Notes under the pieces: generated by a model
What the model was told of the DNA's origin: nothing
Seen by the model: only the letters and a program-made list of their open reading frames with translations
Databases searched by the model: none
Shown: in pieces, positions 10,396 through 21,190 of the stretch
How the letters are laid out: each line of letters starts with the position of its first letter
Position numbering within the stretch: the first letter of the stretch is position 1
Source: Balanoglossus misakiensis
Lineage: Eukaryota > Hemichordata
DNA length: 64,000 bases
Reading direction: 5' to 3'
NCBI GenBank assembly: GCA_040954595.2
Contig: CM082592.2
Span: 1,550,001-1,614,000, forward strand
Translations under genes and position numbers: made by a program

Positions 10396-12379
10396 ACTCC
10401 ATTCAGGGTTGTACCATTCAAATGCGTAGGCTGTATTTGCTCTCGATGTTGAGATATGGGGAAGTAGGCAACCACCTGAAATGCATGTCGTACAAGTACA
10501 AAAACAACAACCAAAGGTGAATTTCTACATTGTAAGTTCTTCAGTAAGTACTTCAAAGGTCAGCTGAGGGTACCCAAAAATTGGGCCAAAAATTTTGATT
10601 CATATTTGGTTCATATTCAAGACAGCGGAAAATCCTCGCCCTTTGGGTTGGTCAAATTAGATATGACAATAAAATGAGTTACGCAAGTAAATTACAGGTG
10701 GCCCCAGGAATTTAGCATTTCATGACGCAGAGGTCCTACCCTACCCCTCCAAACACCTGGCTATATATGATTTGCATGCTAACATATGGAAAGCAGGTCA
10801 ATAGACACCTGAGGTCAACCAAATATTTGACAAAAAAATTTCATTCCTGTTTATATCATGTGCAACAAATCCTACATTTGCAGCCCTTTCACTTTGCCTA
10901 CCATTAGGTATGCACGGAATACATGAATCAAGCAGGTGTCACAGGTATCCCTATGTATTTGGCATTTCATGATAGTTTCATCCCTCCAAATACCAAAGCT
11001 GCACCTGTACAACGTGCTGAGATATGGCACTGTACGACAGAGGTCATCCAAATCACCTTATACATTACGGCAAAAACCAACTGACACTTACATTCGTCCC
11101 TGTGGAACAAAAACCACACATATCGCCCTGTTGGTTAGTGTCCAATTAAATGTACAAAATCAATGACTTCGGCAGGTGTAACGGGTGACCCCGCCTTTGG
11201 TATATCATTATGGTCCCATCCGTATATCCCCCCCACCACGCCAAAGCTGCATGCATCTGCTGTTATTCACTAAGCACAAGTAGGTGAAATGTCACATAAG
11301 GTCGCCCACAACTTGACAGGAAAATCGGACTTCATATTGACCCATGTGCAACAAATACCATGCTAGCATCCCTTTCATTGACCCCACAATTACGCATGCA
11401 CATAATAGAGTTACGCAGGTGTCACAGGTGACCCCCGAATCGGGCGTATTATTTTGGTCCCATAGAGCTGCATGAAGCTGCGTGCCATTACGGGCGACCT
11501 GATAACCCCCACGGCCACCTGCGGGCCGAACCCCATACTGAACGTTCAGTTGCAACGTCACGACTGAAGTAAGAACATTTGAACGGCAATGAAGCCTGAT
11601 CTCTGATTATTGCTGGTACCCTACTCCCTTTGTGCAAGAAAAGCACTGGTCTGCTTATGTATTTCGGCCAATTTCCCGAACTACTATCCACTACATGTGA
11701 CTACCTAAATGCTAATGAAACCTCCCACAACATTAGCGACTGAGGGTCAAAGTCCACTGCCGCATTACATTGAATGTTAACCAGTGTAGCCGGGGCTACA
11801 GAGACACATTTAAACGGCAACAGCTAACAAACTCAGCGTAATTCAATAAATCGCCCTAACACAGCCTGAACTCCGATAATGTGTTGTCCCAAAATTCATT
11901 CCGTGGAAAATAATCACTGGTCTGTTTACGTATTTCAGCCGATTTTCCAAGGACTACTGCAACCCTCCTGCTAATGAGATCTCCACAACATTACGTAATG
12001 ACTGTCAAAGTCCGATGCCCCAGTGTTTGTCCTCAGCCCACCAAAAAATGCGAAAAATATTACAAAAATCTTCTTCTCAAAATCGACGTGGCCTAGGACC
12101 TTAAAATTTGGCACAGGGGATTTTGGCCACATGGTCTACGAAAATCGCGAAAAGAATGTACATGACCCCATTAACGTGCAAATTAGGTCAATTTGAAAAT
12201 TTCGCTCGATTATAGCCACCAAGTCACGTGACTAATTACAAATTCAAAGGGCAGGTGCACTAGTACTCATGGGCCCCAACCACCGTGCCAAGTTTCATAG
12301 GCGTAGAACCAGGGATTTTTGAGCAAAACGGGAGCAAAAAAACGACTCAAGAAGAAAGAAGAAAAACTCCAGCAATAAC
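10396..12379. other. About 2 kb noncoding spacer between gag and pol, copy 2
   Basis: Near-identical to 890-2873, with scattered substitutions. No coding capacity is recognised. It ends at the hairpin. Confidence 0.5.
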
Positions 12380-12419
12380 AGAAGGGGACCAAGCGCCTGA
12401 GGGCGCTTGGTCCCCTTCT
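12380..12419. repeat. Perfect GC-rich hairpin, second copy
   Basis: Arms 12380-12397 and 12402-12419 are identical to the hairpin at 2874-2913, including the TGAG loop. Confidence 0.9.
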
Positions 12420-12425
12420 AATTTG

Positions 12426-13156
12426 TCGAGGAAAACGGCGGCGGACGAGGCCTAAGCTTGACCCACATCCAGTTGTTTGTCTGGTAAACCCATCACCTGG
12501 TAAAGTTACAATCTGTTCTGGGAAAGTAATAGCCAGGGCAGTTTCAGCCACTTTGGTGTCTCCTGAAGTTCCTGATGACATCGCACATGTGGGGCAAGTG
12601 ACAACATATGTGAAAATGGGAGAACTGAATGTATTGACCCAATATTTACAGTGACAGTCTATTTTTGCGCTCCAGCACACATCTTAATGATCATGAAGCG
12701 GAGGTACGGCAGAAGTTATTACATGAATACCAAGATGTGTTTGCTGAAAACGATTACGACTTGCAATTGGGCAATTTCACTGCTATTAAACATAAGATCA
12801 GTACAGGCAATGAAAAGCCCATTAAGCAACTTTTGAGACGAACGCCGATACGTTTTGCTCAAGAGGAAACAAATTTAAATAAAATGCAAAGAATTAAACC
12901 GTCGATATCGGACTGGGCATCAGCTCCTGTTGTAGTCAGAAAAAGAGATTCAGCATATTGGCAGATAGCAATTGATCCAGCCGACCGTCATAAAACAGCA
13001 TTTACTACAAAGTATGGTTTGTTTGAGTTTCACGTATGCCTTTTGGTTTGTGTAATGCACCAGCTATACCTTCGCCAGGGTAATGAACTTATGGCCGCCA
13101 AAAAGTGTCGACCAATCTCCCATGATGCATTTCAACGTCCCGTCAAGCCATGGTAG
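12426..13156 (+). pseudogene. pol: Ty3/Gypsy reverse transcriptase fragment, copy 2
   Basis: Same fragment as 2920-3646, with the same loss of the first catalytic block and the same late frameshift. A few inserted bases near 12650 (TTACAGTGACAG) create a TGA that copy 1 lacks, so the open frame here begins only at about 12665. The shared lesions pre-date the tandem duplication; the TGA post-dates it. Confidence 0.83.
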
Positions 13157-13203
13157 GATGCCTAGACAGCATTATATCGTAGCTTGTACAAACTTCAAAG
13201 GAG

Positions 13204-13742
13204 GGTAATCATAAGGCCCTGGCTAGTGGCTTACTGAAAAGACTTGGTACTTATCAGTTCATTGCCATGATGTACTTTTGTGCAGATGCCATTGGTTTGC
13301 TATCCAAGTTGTACAGAGCCATGCAGAGCGAGATTGTTATATATTCTGACATAAAACTTCAAATAAATGCTACAGTAGATGCATTACAGTCCTTGCTCAC
13401 TGTCAATGGCCCACATTTTACTGAGTTTTAAGAGTTGATTCCTGATCAGCCACCCACAGAGGGCAACAGATGTGCATTCAAATCCCATGAGATTAGAGAT
13501 TCTCAAAATGAAAGAGAGAAATTTGAATCAAATAGATTGAAATTCATTGAGCAACTTGTGACCCATTTAAGGGCATGGTTCCCTGATAGTGGATTGATGG
13601 ACTCCTTCAGTGTACTTGATCCAAGAAATATTCCTGAGAATCCAAGTGCTGACTATGGATTAGAGAAACTGAAAGTTCTAACAGAGCATTTTGGTGTTGA
13701 GAGGAAAGACAAAGAGGGAGGAGTCCATCAATCCATGATCAG
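13204..13742 (+). pseudogene. hAT transposase-like fragment, 5' part, copy 2
   Basis: Counterpart of 3694-4232. It has a TAA within GAGTTTTAAGAG near 13430 that copy 1 reads through as Leu. It retains the continuous frame DSQNEREKFESNR at about 13501-13540 where copy 1 lost a base. Similarity to copy 1 ends after CCATGATCAGT at 13742, where unrelated sequence begins. Confidence 0.8.
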
Positions 13743-13995
13743 TTCGGCCGGGTAAACCCTCACACATCTCTCCCCGTTCTCTCTTGATTTCCTTGTCACT
13801 GCATTTCCGCTCAAGATCCAACTTCTTTCGAGTCTCTTCGAGTTGCTCTTCAGCACGTATGGCACGCTCCCTTTCAATACGGTACTGTTGGTCAATTTCC
13901 GCTGCTTGTGACACTGCTTGCTGTTGCTGGCGTAATTCCGCACGCAGTCGATCAATTTCATTCCGCAACTCCTCCATCTTCAGATTAATTTGCAC
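13743..13995 (-). CDS. Coiled-coil N-terminal fragment, unidentified
   Basis: Starts at 13995 or at an internal Met (MEELRNEIDRLRAELRQQQQ). About 80 residues of charged heptad-like sequence follow (EQLEETRKKLDLER), running into CEGLPG at the junction with hAT sequence. It strongly predicts a coiled coil. It could be the start of a gag-like or structural protein; nothing in it identifies a family. It is truncated by the junction at 13743. Confidence 0.45.
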
Positions 13996-15067
13996 AGATT
14001 ACGATGATAAATAGCAATTCCCAGTATAACGAAATGTAATATTTCCATATTAAATTATTCAATCGGCATATGATGCATTTTTACGTAGCTTTTAGGGAAA
14101 ACTAGTAGAGAAACTTATATATATCTATTTTATATTATCCTTTGATTTTCTTTTGGTATTTTAGTCGAATATGCACAGATTACAGAAATAAAATAGCGAC
14201 AATTTCCCCACAATGAGAAAAATGTGCGACTTCCTTTTTTTTTTAGCTTAGGAAACAATTTGAAAATTTAGCAAATTCAGTCAATAACAGTTATCACATC
14301 CACAATTAACAGGTTTACCACATCAAAATTCTTATATCAAAATAACTAGGCGCATGTAACAAACACCCAAAGCACGGAAATAAATATACCAATTCAAAAG
14401 ATATATAGCAATTAAATACTACATCAAATAGAAAACTGGAATTTCCACAGTAACCAATATTGGAATAAAGTAAATGTAAACAAAAATGATAAGAAAATAA
14501 CGATGTACGCTTCAAATTACATTAATTCACACTATTCCATGTACATCGTTAACGAGGAGTCACATTCCCAGTTATACACAATGTCCGTTAAATCAAAAGT
14601 CCATAAATACATATATCTCAAAAGAAAAGCCGACAAACGAGTTCTTATCTGGAACACTTCGGAACGCCGGTCCCGTGCTTTCGCTGTGAGCAGCCCTCGA
14701 CATCGGGATTGGTCGCTGAATCTGCGATGGGGGTCCTTTTCAATGCTGCAACCACGTCACTGGATCCTGCCGACTACGCCAAATGTGACCAAGGGTTCAC
14801 TTCCAATGTGGGTCGCTCATTCCACACGTCACTCCCGGACCAATGAAACGTACAGCACTCAATATTCCAGTTATGCAACCAAGATTTATTGCAACATATA
14901 CGCATGGGGACATACAAAGAAAACCCCCACCACTTTGTAGGTTAACGGAGAGGAGTAGGCCTCCAAAATCACCGTCGTCTACGGACCATATCACAGCACA
15001 GCCACCACGGAACTGCACGGTTGTGCGTAACGAAATGAAATGAACCGCGTGGCATAAATTTGAGGGT

Positions 15068-15075
15068 CTTTTATA
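15068..15075 (-). promoter_or_regulatory. TATA-box-like sequence
   Basis: On the minus strand CACTATAAAAGAC is seen, upstream of the noncoding stretch that leads to the coiled-coil ORF at 13995. It is a plausible core promoter of the inserted fragment. No initiator could be confirmed. Confidence 0.35.
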
Positions 15076-15225
15076 GTGCGTACCAGGTGGCTTGGATGCA
15101 TATGCAAATTATTACGCGCAAAACATGTAGGATCAATAACCGATCAATAAAATGTCATTGAAAAGGGCTCCACTGAAACAAAAACAAAACATCCCCCCAA
15201 AAAGATTAATTTCACCTGTCACAAA

Positions 15226-15637
15226 CACACAGATGTTTTTCAGGGGAATTCTGATGAAACAGAGAGAGCTTTTTCCAAATCTTTGTCAGTTGTTTGTTAT
15301 AGCACTTACCTGCCCTGTGACATCTGTGAGCTGTGAGAGAGGTTTCTCACAATACAATTTGACAAAAACTACTCACAGGAATCTGCTGACTATTCAACAT
15401 ATTAACAATCTTATGATGATAAGTATTGAAGGACCACACGTCAAAGAGTTTGACTTTGATGCAGCATTTGATGTATGGATCCGTATGAAGGATAGACGGG
15501 CTTTTGCCAACATGCAATTAAAAGTTACTGAGAATGATATCAGGGAGGCAGAACATAGTGTTGACGTAATAGAGTCTCAGCTTGCCAGGATGGCAGATGG
15601 AATGAATACACTAGTAAAGGAAACTGAGATGCATTAG
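15226..15637 (+). pseudogene. hAT transposase-like fragment, C-terminal part, copy 2
   Basis: Counterpart of 4300-4711, with the same CPVTSVSCERGFSQ and HINNLMMISIEGP dimerisation block, open to TAG at 15635-15637. Because of the upstream replacement the open frame now begins at ATG 15152 (MSLKRAPLKQKQNIPPKR). That gives a 161-residue ORF with a basic N-terminus absent from copy 1. Whether that N-terminus belongs to a hAT-type protein or is chance is unclear. Confidence 0.78.
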
Positions 15638-16706
15638 ATGTATCATCCTTTATTGCATACAAACGTGTACCACATGAGTATTGTAATAAACAAAACAAAA
15701 TCCAGAAAATCTCATTTGTGTTGTATTTATTTTAAGTAGAAGTAAACATTCGTGTCTACAAATTTATTCGTCAAGCAGGATAAAATTGCGAAAAAAATGG
15801 CTAATCAATTTCTAATTTGGCTAATTGAATTTAGGTGTTATTAGCCAAAATGGCTAATGCTTTTGAAATCCTACCGCTAACACTGTGATGGTATGTATAA
15901 CTTATGCCTTCAGTGTTCTTATTTTAAAGGGAAATATTTCTAAATTAAACCCTATTGATACAAAGACCTGTGAATTGTAAATAAGTTACTAACATGTACG
16001 TGTATACAACTTAAAAAATGCATAGTTTCGATGGCAATGTCTGGCTTTTTCTAACTTATACTTCCTGTAAAATTATGATGTCTTCCATCCAGGCTGGTAT
16101 CATCAGGGAAAGATGTCCTCCTCTTTGCAGAATGTTTGGGGGGTGGGGGACTTCCACTCTGACATGAGGGACTGTATCCCCATTGCCAAATTGCTAGTAG
16201 GGGTGGCAATGATGTCAACAGGGGTGAATCGCCCCATCCCTCTGTCCATATAAACATTGATTATGCTCTCTACCCACTTGATTTAGTACTTACTAGTGTT
16301 ATCCCTATCTTGGAAATGCACATGATTATGGCACTTCCCCGGTATGCATGTAACAATCATAGACAATGCTAAATGTACTGCTCAGTAATACTTCATCTGC
16401 GTAAACAAACAAACAAATCATATTCTTTTATTGGATGAATTCAATATACAGGTATAACTATAAGTACTGCTGTGGATATGTTGTTGAATATGTGTGTATC
16501 TGTTTTTATACTGCTGCAGGTATTTACAACTCAGTCAAATTTGGTGTTGACTGTATGAAGTTTTGGAGTACCTCAGACAGTGCAAAAGAAAAGAACTGCA
16601 ACCGGGTTAATAGCGAGCAAAAACAAGAGACAACGAATAGCAAACACACATACTTAGTAAATAACATTACAATAACAATGTAACGTGTTGGCGATGCATA
16701 TCCTAC
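15638..16706. other. Noncoding tail after hAT fragment, copy 2
   Basis: Near-identical to 4712-5781. No gene is recognised. Confidence 0.45.
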
Positions 16707-16967
16707 TTGCACCAAACCCTTGTTACAGCACTATTGGTATGGCCATCTCAGGAACAGATTCGAGGTTGGATGCCATTAGATTTTAGAAAGGATTTTCCAC
16801 ACACACGAGTGATATTGGACTGCACTAATTTTTTTGTAGATAGACCCAGTAATAAGGAAGAAACGGGTTTACTGTTTAGTCAGATCTTACGACTTCTGTC
16901 AAATCCAGCATCACCGAGAAGTTTGCATACCGTGACCGAGCGAGCTAGCCACATTGAAAGAAACTGA
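16707..16967 (+). pseudogene. DDE transposase fragment (IS5/ISL2EU-like), copy 2
   Basis: Same fragment as 5782-6042, with L for V after WMP. It retains ILDCT with the first catalytic Asp and nothing of the later motifs. Confidence 0.72.
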
Positions 16968-17082
16968 TTATTTAGTGAGCAGGCAAGTACATTTCTGTCG
17001 GGAAAAGAAAATATACACAAATCACAAAGTAATATACTTACACTGCAACACATCCACAGCCCGCGGAAGCACCTCTGCTTTC

Positions 17083-17532
17083 TTAGTCAGCAGTATCCAA
17101 GTTTCGTAATGATCGGCTGCTTGTCTCTGCTTTGGTTTGACTTGCCCTTTGATGAACATGGGCGAAGTCTGGGCGATTTTCAATAGACCCAAGACTCAAA
17201 CTTTCAACATGATCGTCCTTGTACATAAAAATAACATCATCTGAATGATAATTACTCAGTCTTTTTGGAGTCCAGTTACAATAAGACACAATATATGCGA
17301 ACACATCGCCTATTGTTAACAAAGGCATACTATGCAGGTCTCGGCTCCAGACGACCGCCGCTCCGTACAAATCGACAACTTTACCGTCATCGTCAACAAC
17401 ACGTCTTCGTTTTCGTTCAGCTTTTTCATTGTCACATTTCTCAATGACATCGTATGTAATATCTGCCTTACTTGCTAACACAACCAATTCTTGTTTGTTT
17501 TTTTCTTCCAAATGAGAGGATACCTCTCTCAC
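17083..17532 (-). pseudogene. Remnant of ISL2EU-type SWIM/YqaJ partner gene, copy 2
   Basis: This is the longer version (149 codons) of the remnant at 6272-6562. It reads ADITYDVIEKC, LHSMPLLTIGDVFAYIV, RLSNYHSDD, then MYKDDHVESLSLGSIENR. The last words resemble KFFHGSYVHDMK of the intact gene, which supports the assignment. SWIM and nuclease parts are absent. It lies convergent to the transposase fragment at 16707. Confidence 0.52.
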
Positions 17533-17633
17533 TTAAAAAATTCTTCAACTCGTCGACACGCATCTACCGAAAACTGTCGGTCATTTTGAAAAAGTATCGA
17601 CCGCTAGACACTTTTCTTACTAACCTAGGGGGT

Positions 17634-17947
17634 TATGAACAAAGGCGTTATTGCACTACGCGTAAAGAACTGCTGGCTATAGTACGTTTCACACGCCAAT
17701 TTCGACATTACCTGTTGGGTAATCACTTCACAGTGAGGACGGACCATAGCAGGACGTTTCAAAGACCCGCAGGGACAACTTGCTAGTTGGCTGGAAGAAT
17801 TGAGTCAATACAATATGACCGTAGAACATCGCCCAGGGAAAAAGCATTGTAATGCCGATGTGTTATCGAGGATACCTGTTGATATCGGGTGTCAGGAGTA
17901 CAAACAATATCGAACCAGACGAGCTGCCCTGTGGAGGTTGCAAATAA
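17634..17947 (+). pseudogene. pol: RNase H remnant of Gypsy pol, copy 2
   Basis: Starts abruptly at NEQRRYCTTRKELLAIV. About 100 bases present in copy 1 (6710-6810) are deleted, and about 20 bases are lost after RTDHS, which shifts the frame. The tail LASWLEELSQYNMTVEHR is retained. Confidence 0.82.
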
Positions 17948-19240
17948 TGTAAGCCCGTCCACCGAAATTGGGCAAGTTTTATTGATGAGGTCGATGACGT
18001 TGTACCACTGGCGCAAGGCACTGGCATTCAAAAAGAAATACAGTGTGTTCACCCTACATCACCTTGTAATAGTGTTCCAGGTGAAGACATTGATTACAGT
18101 TATGGATTAGACTGGTTGTGGAATCCTGTGGTGAGGGAACACATACCAGCGGAAACTCATGCGAGAAGACAAGTGCAATCTGTAACTGTGGATAGCGAAA
18201 CACACCATACAAATTTAGAGATTGTATCAAAGCCGTGCCTTGAACAGATCTCCCACATGTATCCCAAGATATATGTTATGACCCGAGCCGATTCCATAAG
18301 AGCTGAAGTCTCTAGTTATGGTAGCGATAACCTTGTTATCATGGTTACGCTCAAAGGAAACACCTTCCGAAGGACAACTGTTTTTGTGATATTTGTAGTC
18401 AAAATAAGAAACCCACCCGACACGCAAAGTGTACATTAACTGACTACCATGCAAGCAGTCCCATGGAACGAGTCCACCTAGATTTCTTGGTGCCTCTGCC
18501 AAAGACAGACAAGGGAAACGAATGCATTTTAGTCATGGTAGATCAGTTTACAAAGTGGGTAGAATGTGTACCACTTCCATCACAAACGGTAGAAGTCACT
18601 GCGCAAGCGGCGATGAACGAACTCTTTTCTCGTTTTGGCTACCCGTTTCTGATATTTACTGATCAGGGTAGGAACTTTGAGAGTAAATTGTTTACTGCTA
18701 TTTGTGAGGTACTCAAAATACACAAGGCCAGGACTACACCGTATCGACCCTCTGCTAATGGCCATCAAGTAGAACGTTACAATCGAACCCTAATGGATGC
18801 CGTTAGGTGTTTTATTGGCAATTCGCAAAATAAATGGGACAAATATCTGCACCAAATAGTAGGCGCATTGAGATCATCCGTAAATCGTCAAACTGGGTTC
18901 AAACCCATAAGTTGATGCTCGGACGGGAAGTAAATCATCCCGCAGATCTAATGTTTGGCAATTTATCTAACAACAGATGTCAATCAGAAGACACTTACGT
19001 AGTTAGAGTTAGAAAATGCCATAAAATTTGCTCACGAAGTCGCTCGCGAAACTCTAAAAACGAGCCAGAAACGAATGAAACGTGACTACGATATTAAAGC
19101 GAATAGTCATACATATCACGTGGGAGATATATATCGGATACTGCTATAAAACCTGGAAAATGTAGGAAACTTTCAAAACCATGGAAAGGACCAGGTGTAA
19201 TAATAGAAAAAAGAACACCATTCATATTTAGAGTTAATTT
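17908..19240 (+). pseudogene. pol: Gypsy integrase, copy 2
   Basis: Counterpart of 7101-8430. The open core is at about 18374-18915 with FLVPLPKTD, FTDQGRNFES and HQVERYNRTL, so all three DDE residues are present. It has the same frameshifts after TGFKP and before KRDYDIKAN. It differs by a few substitutions, for example L for Q before IFTDQG and a stop replacing a Tyr codon in the linker near 17948. Confidence 0.86.
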
Positions 19241-19247
19241 ACCCAGG

Positions 19248-19535
19248 ATGATTATTACTGTGAACCATGATAGACTAACATTGTGCAAACAAGAGAAACT
19301 ACCATCATGGATAGTAAAGTACAAGTCCAACCTAGAGAAAAACAAAAATAGGACTAATTCATCAAGGGAACAAACATCTGACAAATTGTATTGTATTTGT
19401 AGAAAGCCAGATGATGGCAAACTCATGATACAGTGCGATTCTTGCTATGAGTGGTACCATGGTGTGTGCGTAGGGTTAACTTCACAAAACGTCGTAGATA
19501 TTGACAGATATACTTGCCCTATGTGTGCACTATAA
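19248..19535 (+). CDS. PHD finger at the end of Gypsy pol, copy 2
   Basis: 95 residues, differing from copy 1 only at one residue near the start (L for Q). All eight zinc ligands of the C4HC3 finger are present (CIC, CDSC, H with GVC, CPMC). TAA is followed after about 175 bases by the accessory ORF start at 19710. Confidence 0.82.
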   Translation: MIITVNHDRLTLCKQEKLPSWIVKYKSNLEKNKNRTNSSREQTSDKLYCICRKPDDGKLMIQCDSCYEWYHGVCVGLTSQNVVDIDRYTCPMCAL

Positions 19536-19709
19536 TCATGGAAAATGCATGTGAATTAACAAAATAGTTTCCATGTTTAATTTTTCAGACATCCTACCAA
19601 CCCGTGGCCAACGGATCGGGCAGGAATTATCCTTAGGAATAGGGGAACTGAAGAGAAGAATCATTATTTGTTACTTTATTATAAAGGTTTTTATTTACAT
19701 TTAATTTAA

Positions 19710-21190
19710 ATGGCTGAAGAACGCCAGAAGAAACCCTCTAGTCTGCGTGACCCTGAACGGTGGCGACGTGTGGTGAACAGCATCGGAGAAAAGATCGCAA
19801 GAAGATACCTGATTCCGGCCCAGGAATTAATGTCAGAGCTTGGTTTCTGCATGGGCCTGGAGTCAGGTATCATTCAAGATCTGGTCATCGGGCAATACAA
19901 GATCGCCGTTCAGAGAGGAGACTTGGGGTGGGTAACAGTGAGTTTTGCTGCTCATTGGCCTGGATGCAGGAGAACATCCCTCACAAAAACCCCAGTATGA
20001 ATAAACCAAAGGTGAAGCCAGTCTACCACCATGAGCTTAACAAGCGAGGAATGGTCAGAGACTGTGGACTAAGCTACTGGACGGACCTAGTTACAACCAG
20101 ACATAATGCGGCAACTGGAGAGGAAGTTTCAATATCAGCATCCACTCCAACGGACCAGGCCGGAACCCTAGTAGACAGTAACAGTCCTGACAAGACACCG
20201 ACAGCTGAAGCTAAGGGGAAAGACGTTCACTCGGAACAATCTCGTCGACACGAGGAGGCGAATGAACGTACACCAGCTACAGCAACAACTTCAGCTTCAA
20301 CCACCGACCAGGCCAGCCAGCGGTCAGTCCCACCTCCCGCCCCAACCAAGGGGAAACGTCGGTTTCAGTCGACGGCAGAGAAGAAGGAGAAGAAACGGGA
20401 AAACTTTAAAGTTACTTCTACCTTCTCCGTGGTATCCGGAGGGGAGTACGAAATCTCCAGAAAGGTTTCCCGGACAAATCAGTCAACGGTGAAGGGGGGG
20501 GGACAACCATCAATCCCGTCTATCCCAACTGACCCTGGCAGCAGAGCAGCCAACTCTGGTAAAAACCCGGACAGAAAGAAGAATCGCCAGAAGCTATGCA
20601 AGTGCCCCGTACAGGACTGCTCCCTGACAACGTCAAAGCTAAAACACCACGTCCTGTACACTCACATCTCACCCGCATTATGGGAGATGAAATACCGCCA
20701 TGAAGAACCGGACACCGAAAAAAATGGGCATGGCTCTAGATCAGCTAGCTAAGTGGATCCTCGGCACTGGGGCGACGAAGGAGATGCTTTGGAGGTCCTT
20801 CATGGACGACCAGAGCGAAGTGGAGAGGATACAAGCCACCTCTGAGCTGTCCGACGAATATCAAAGGCTGATGAGACACCTGTGCCTTTCGAATAGTTTC
20901 GAGATCCCAGAAAAGTTTTTGCTGAAGCCGCCGAACTCCCCAGCGGTGATCATCTATTGGGGGATTATCTCCATCATGATCAGCAGGATATCACCGGAGC
21001 AAAGGAAACAGTTCCGTGAGCTGTTTGATTCATTCCGGGGTGATGAACCGTCGACAGCGGTGAGGCCTGGGGGTGAATCAGCAAATAACGGAAATCCGGG
21101 GAAGGCACTGACAGACCACCAGAGAGCCATCAATCTACCGCCACAACCCCAGTTCCAGCGGATGAGATGGAGGCGGAGACACAAAAAACG
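19710..21190 (+). pseudogene. Accessory reading region: possible death-fold-like N-terminus plus C2H2 finger
   Basis: ATG 19710 (MAEERQKKPSSLRDPERW) opens about 75 residues containing ELMSELGF, SGIIQDLVIGQ and, after a frame change near 19935, SLAWMQEN. This loosely recalls a death-domain helix pattern; that is tentative. A long Ser/Thr/Pro-rich linker follows, then a basic stretch and a C2H2 finger (CKCPVQDCSLTTSKLKHHVLYTH) near 20600-20665. The frame then shifts at an A-run near 20722 and continues as DQLAKWILGTGATKEML. It leads into the TatD region at 21193. Lying downstream of PHD on the same strand and present at the end of copy 1, it is probably part of the element, but a captured neighbour gene is possible. 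Confidence 0.55.

Larger units (their letters stand above)
13743..15225 (-). mobile_element. 1.48-kb replacement inside copy 2, probable retroelement fragment on minus strand
   Basis: Copy 1 has only about 70 unrelated bases between the same flanks (CCATGATCAGT and ACACAGATGTTTTTC). The inserted DNA reads right to left as a possible 5' region: a TATA-box sequence at 15068-15075, a noncoding stretch, then a coiled-coil reading frame starting near 13995. That layout suggests an LTR or promoter region plus the first part of a gag-like gene. No target duplication is visible, so it may have arrived by gene conversion or a deletion-insertion. The family is not identified. Confidence 0.5.
8977..19785 (+). 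mobile_element. Decayed Ty3/Gypsy-type composite element, copy 2
   Basis: Same order as copy 1, and from 9507 almost the same sequence. It adds the gag 5' end (8977-9506) that lies outside the window for copy 1. It differs by a private replacement at 13743-15225, an extra stop in pol (near 12652), a private stop in the hAT frame (near 13430) and deletions in RNase H. It keeps the hAT reading frame that copy 1 lost near 3996. The same strand continues without a boundary into the accessory ORF at 19710. Confidence 0.83.
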
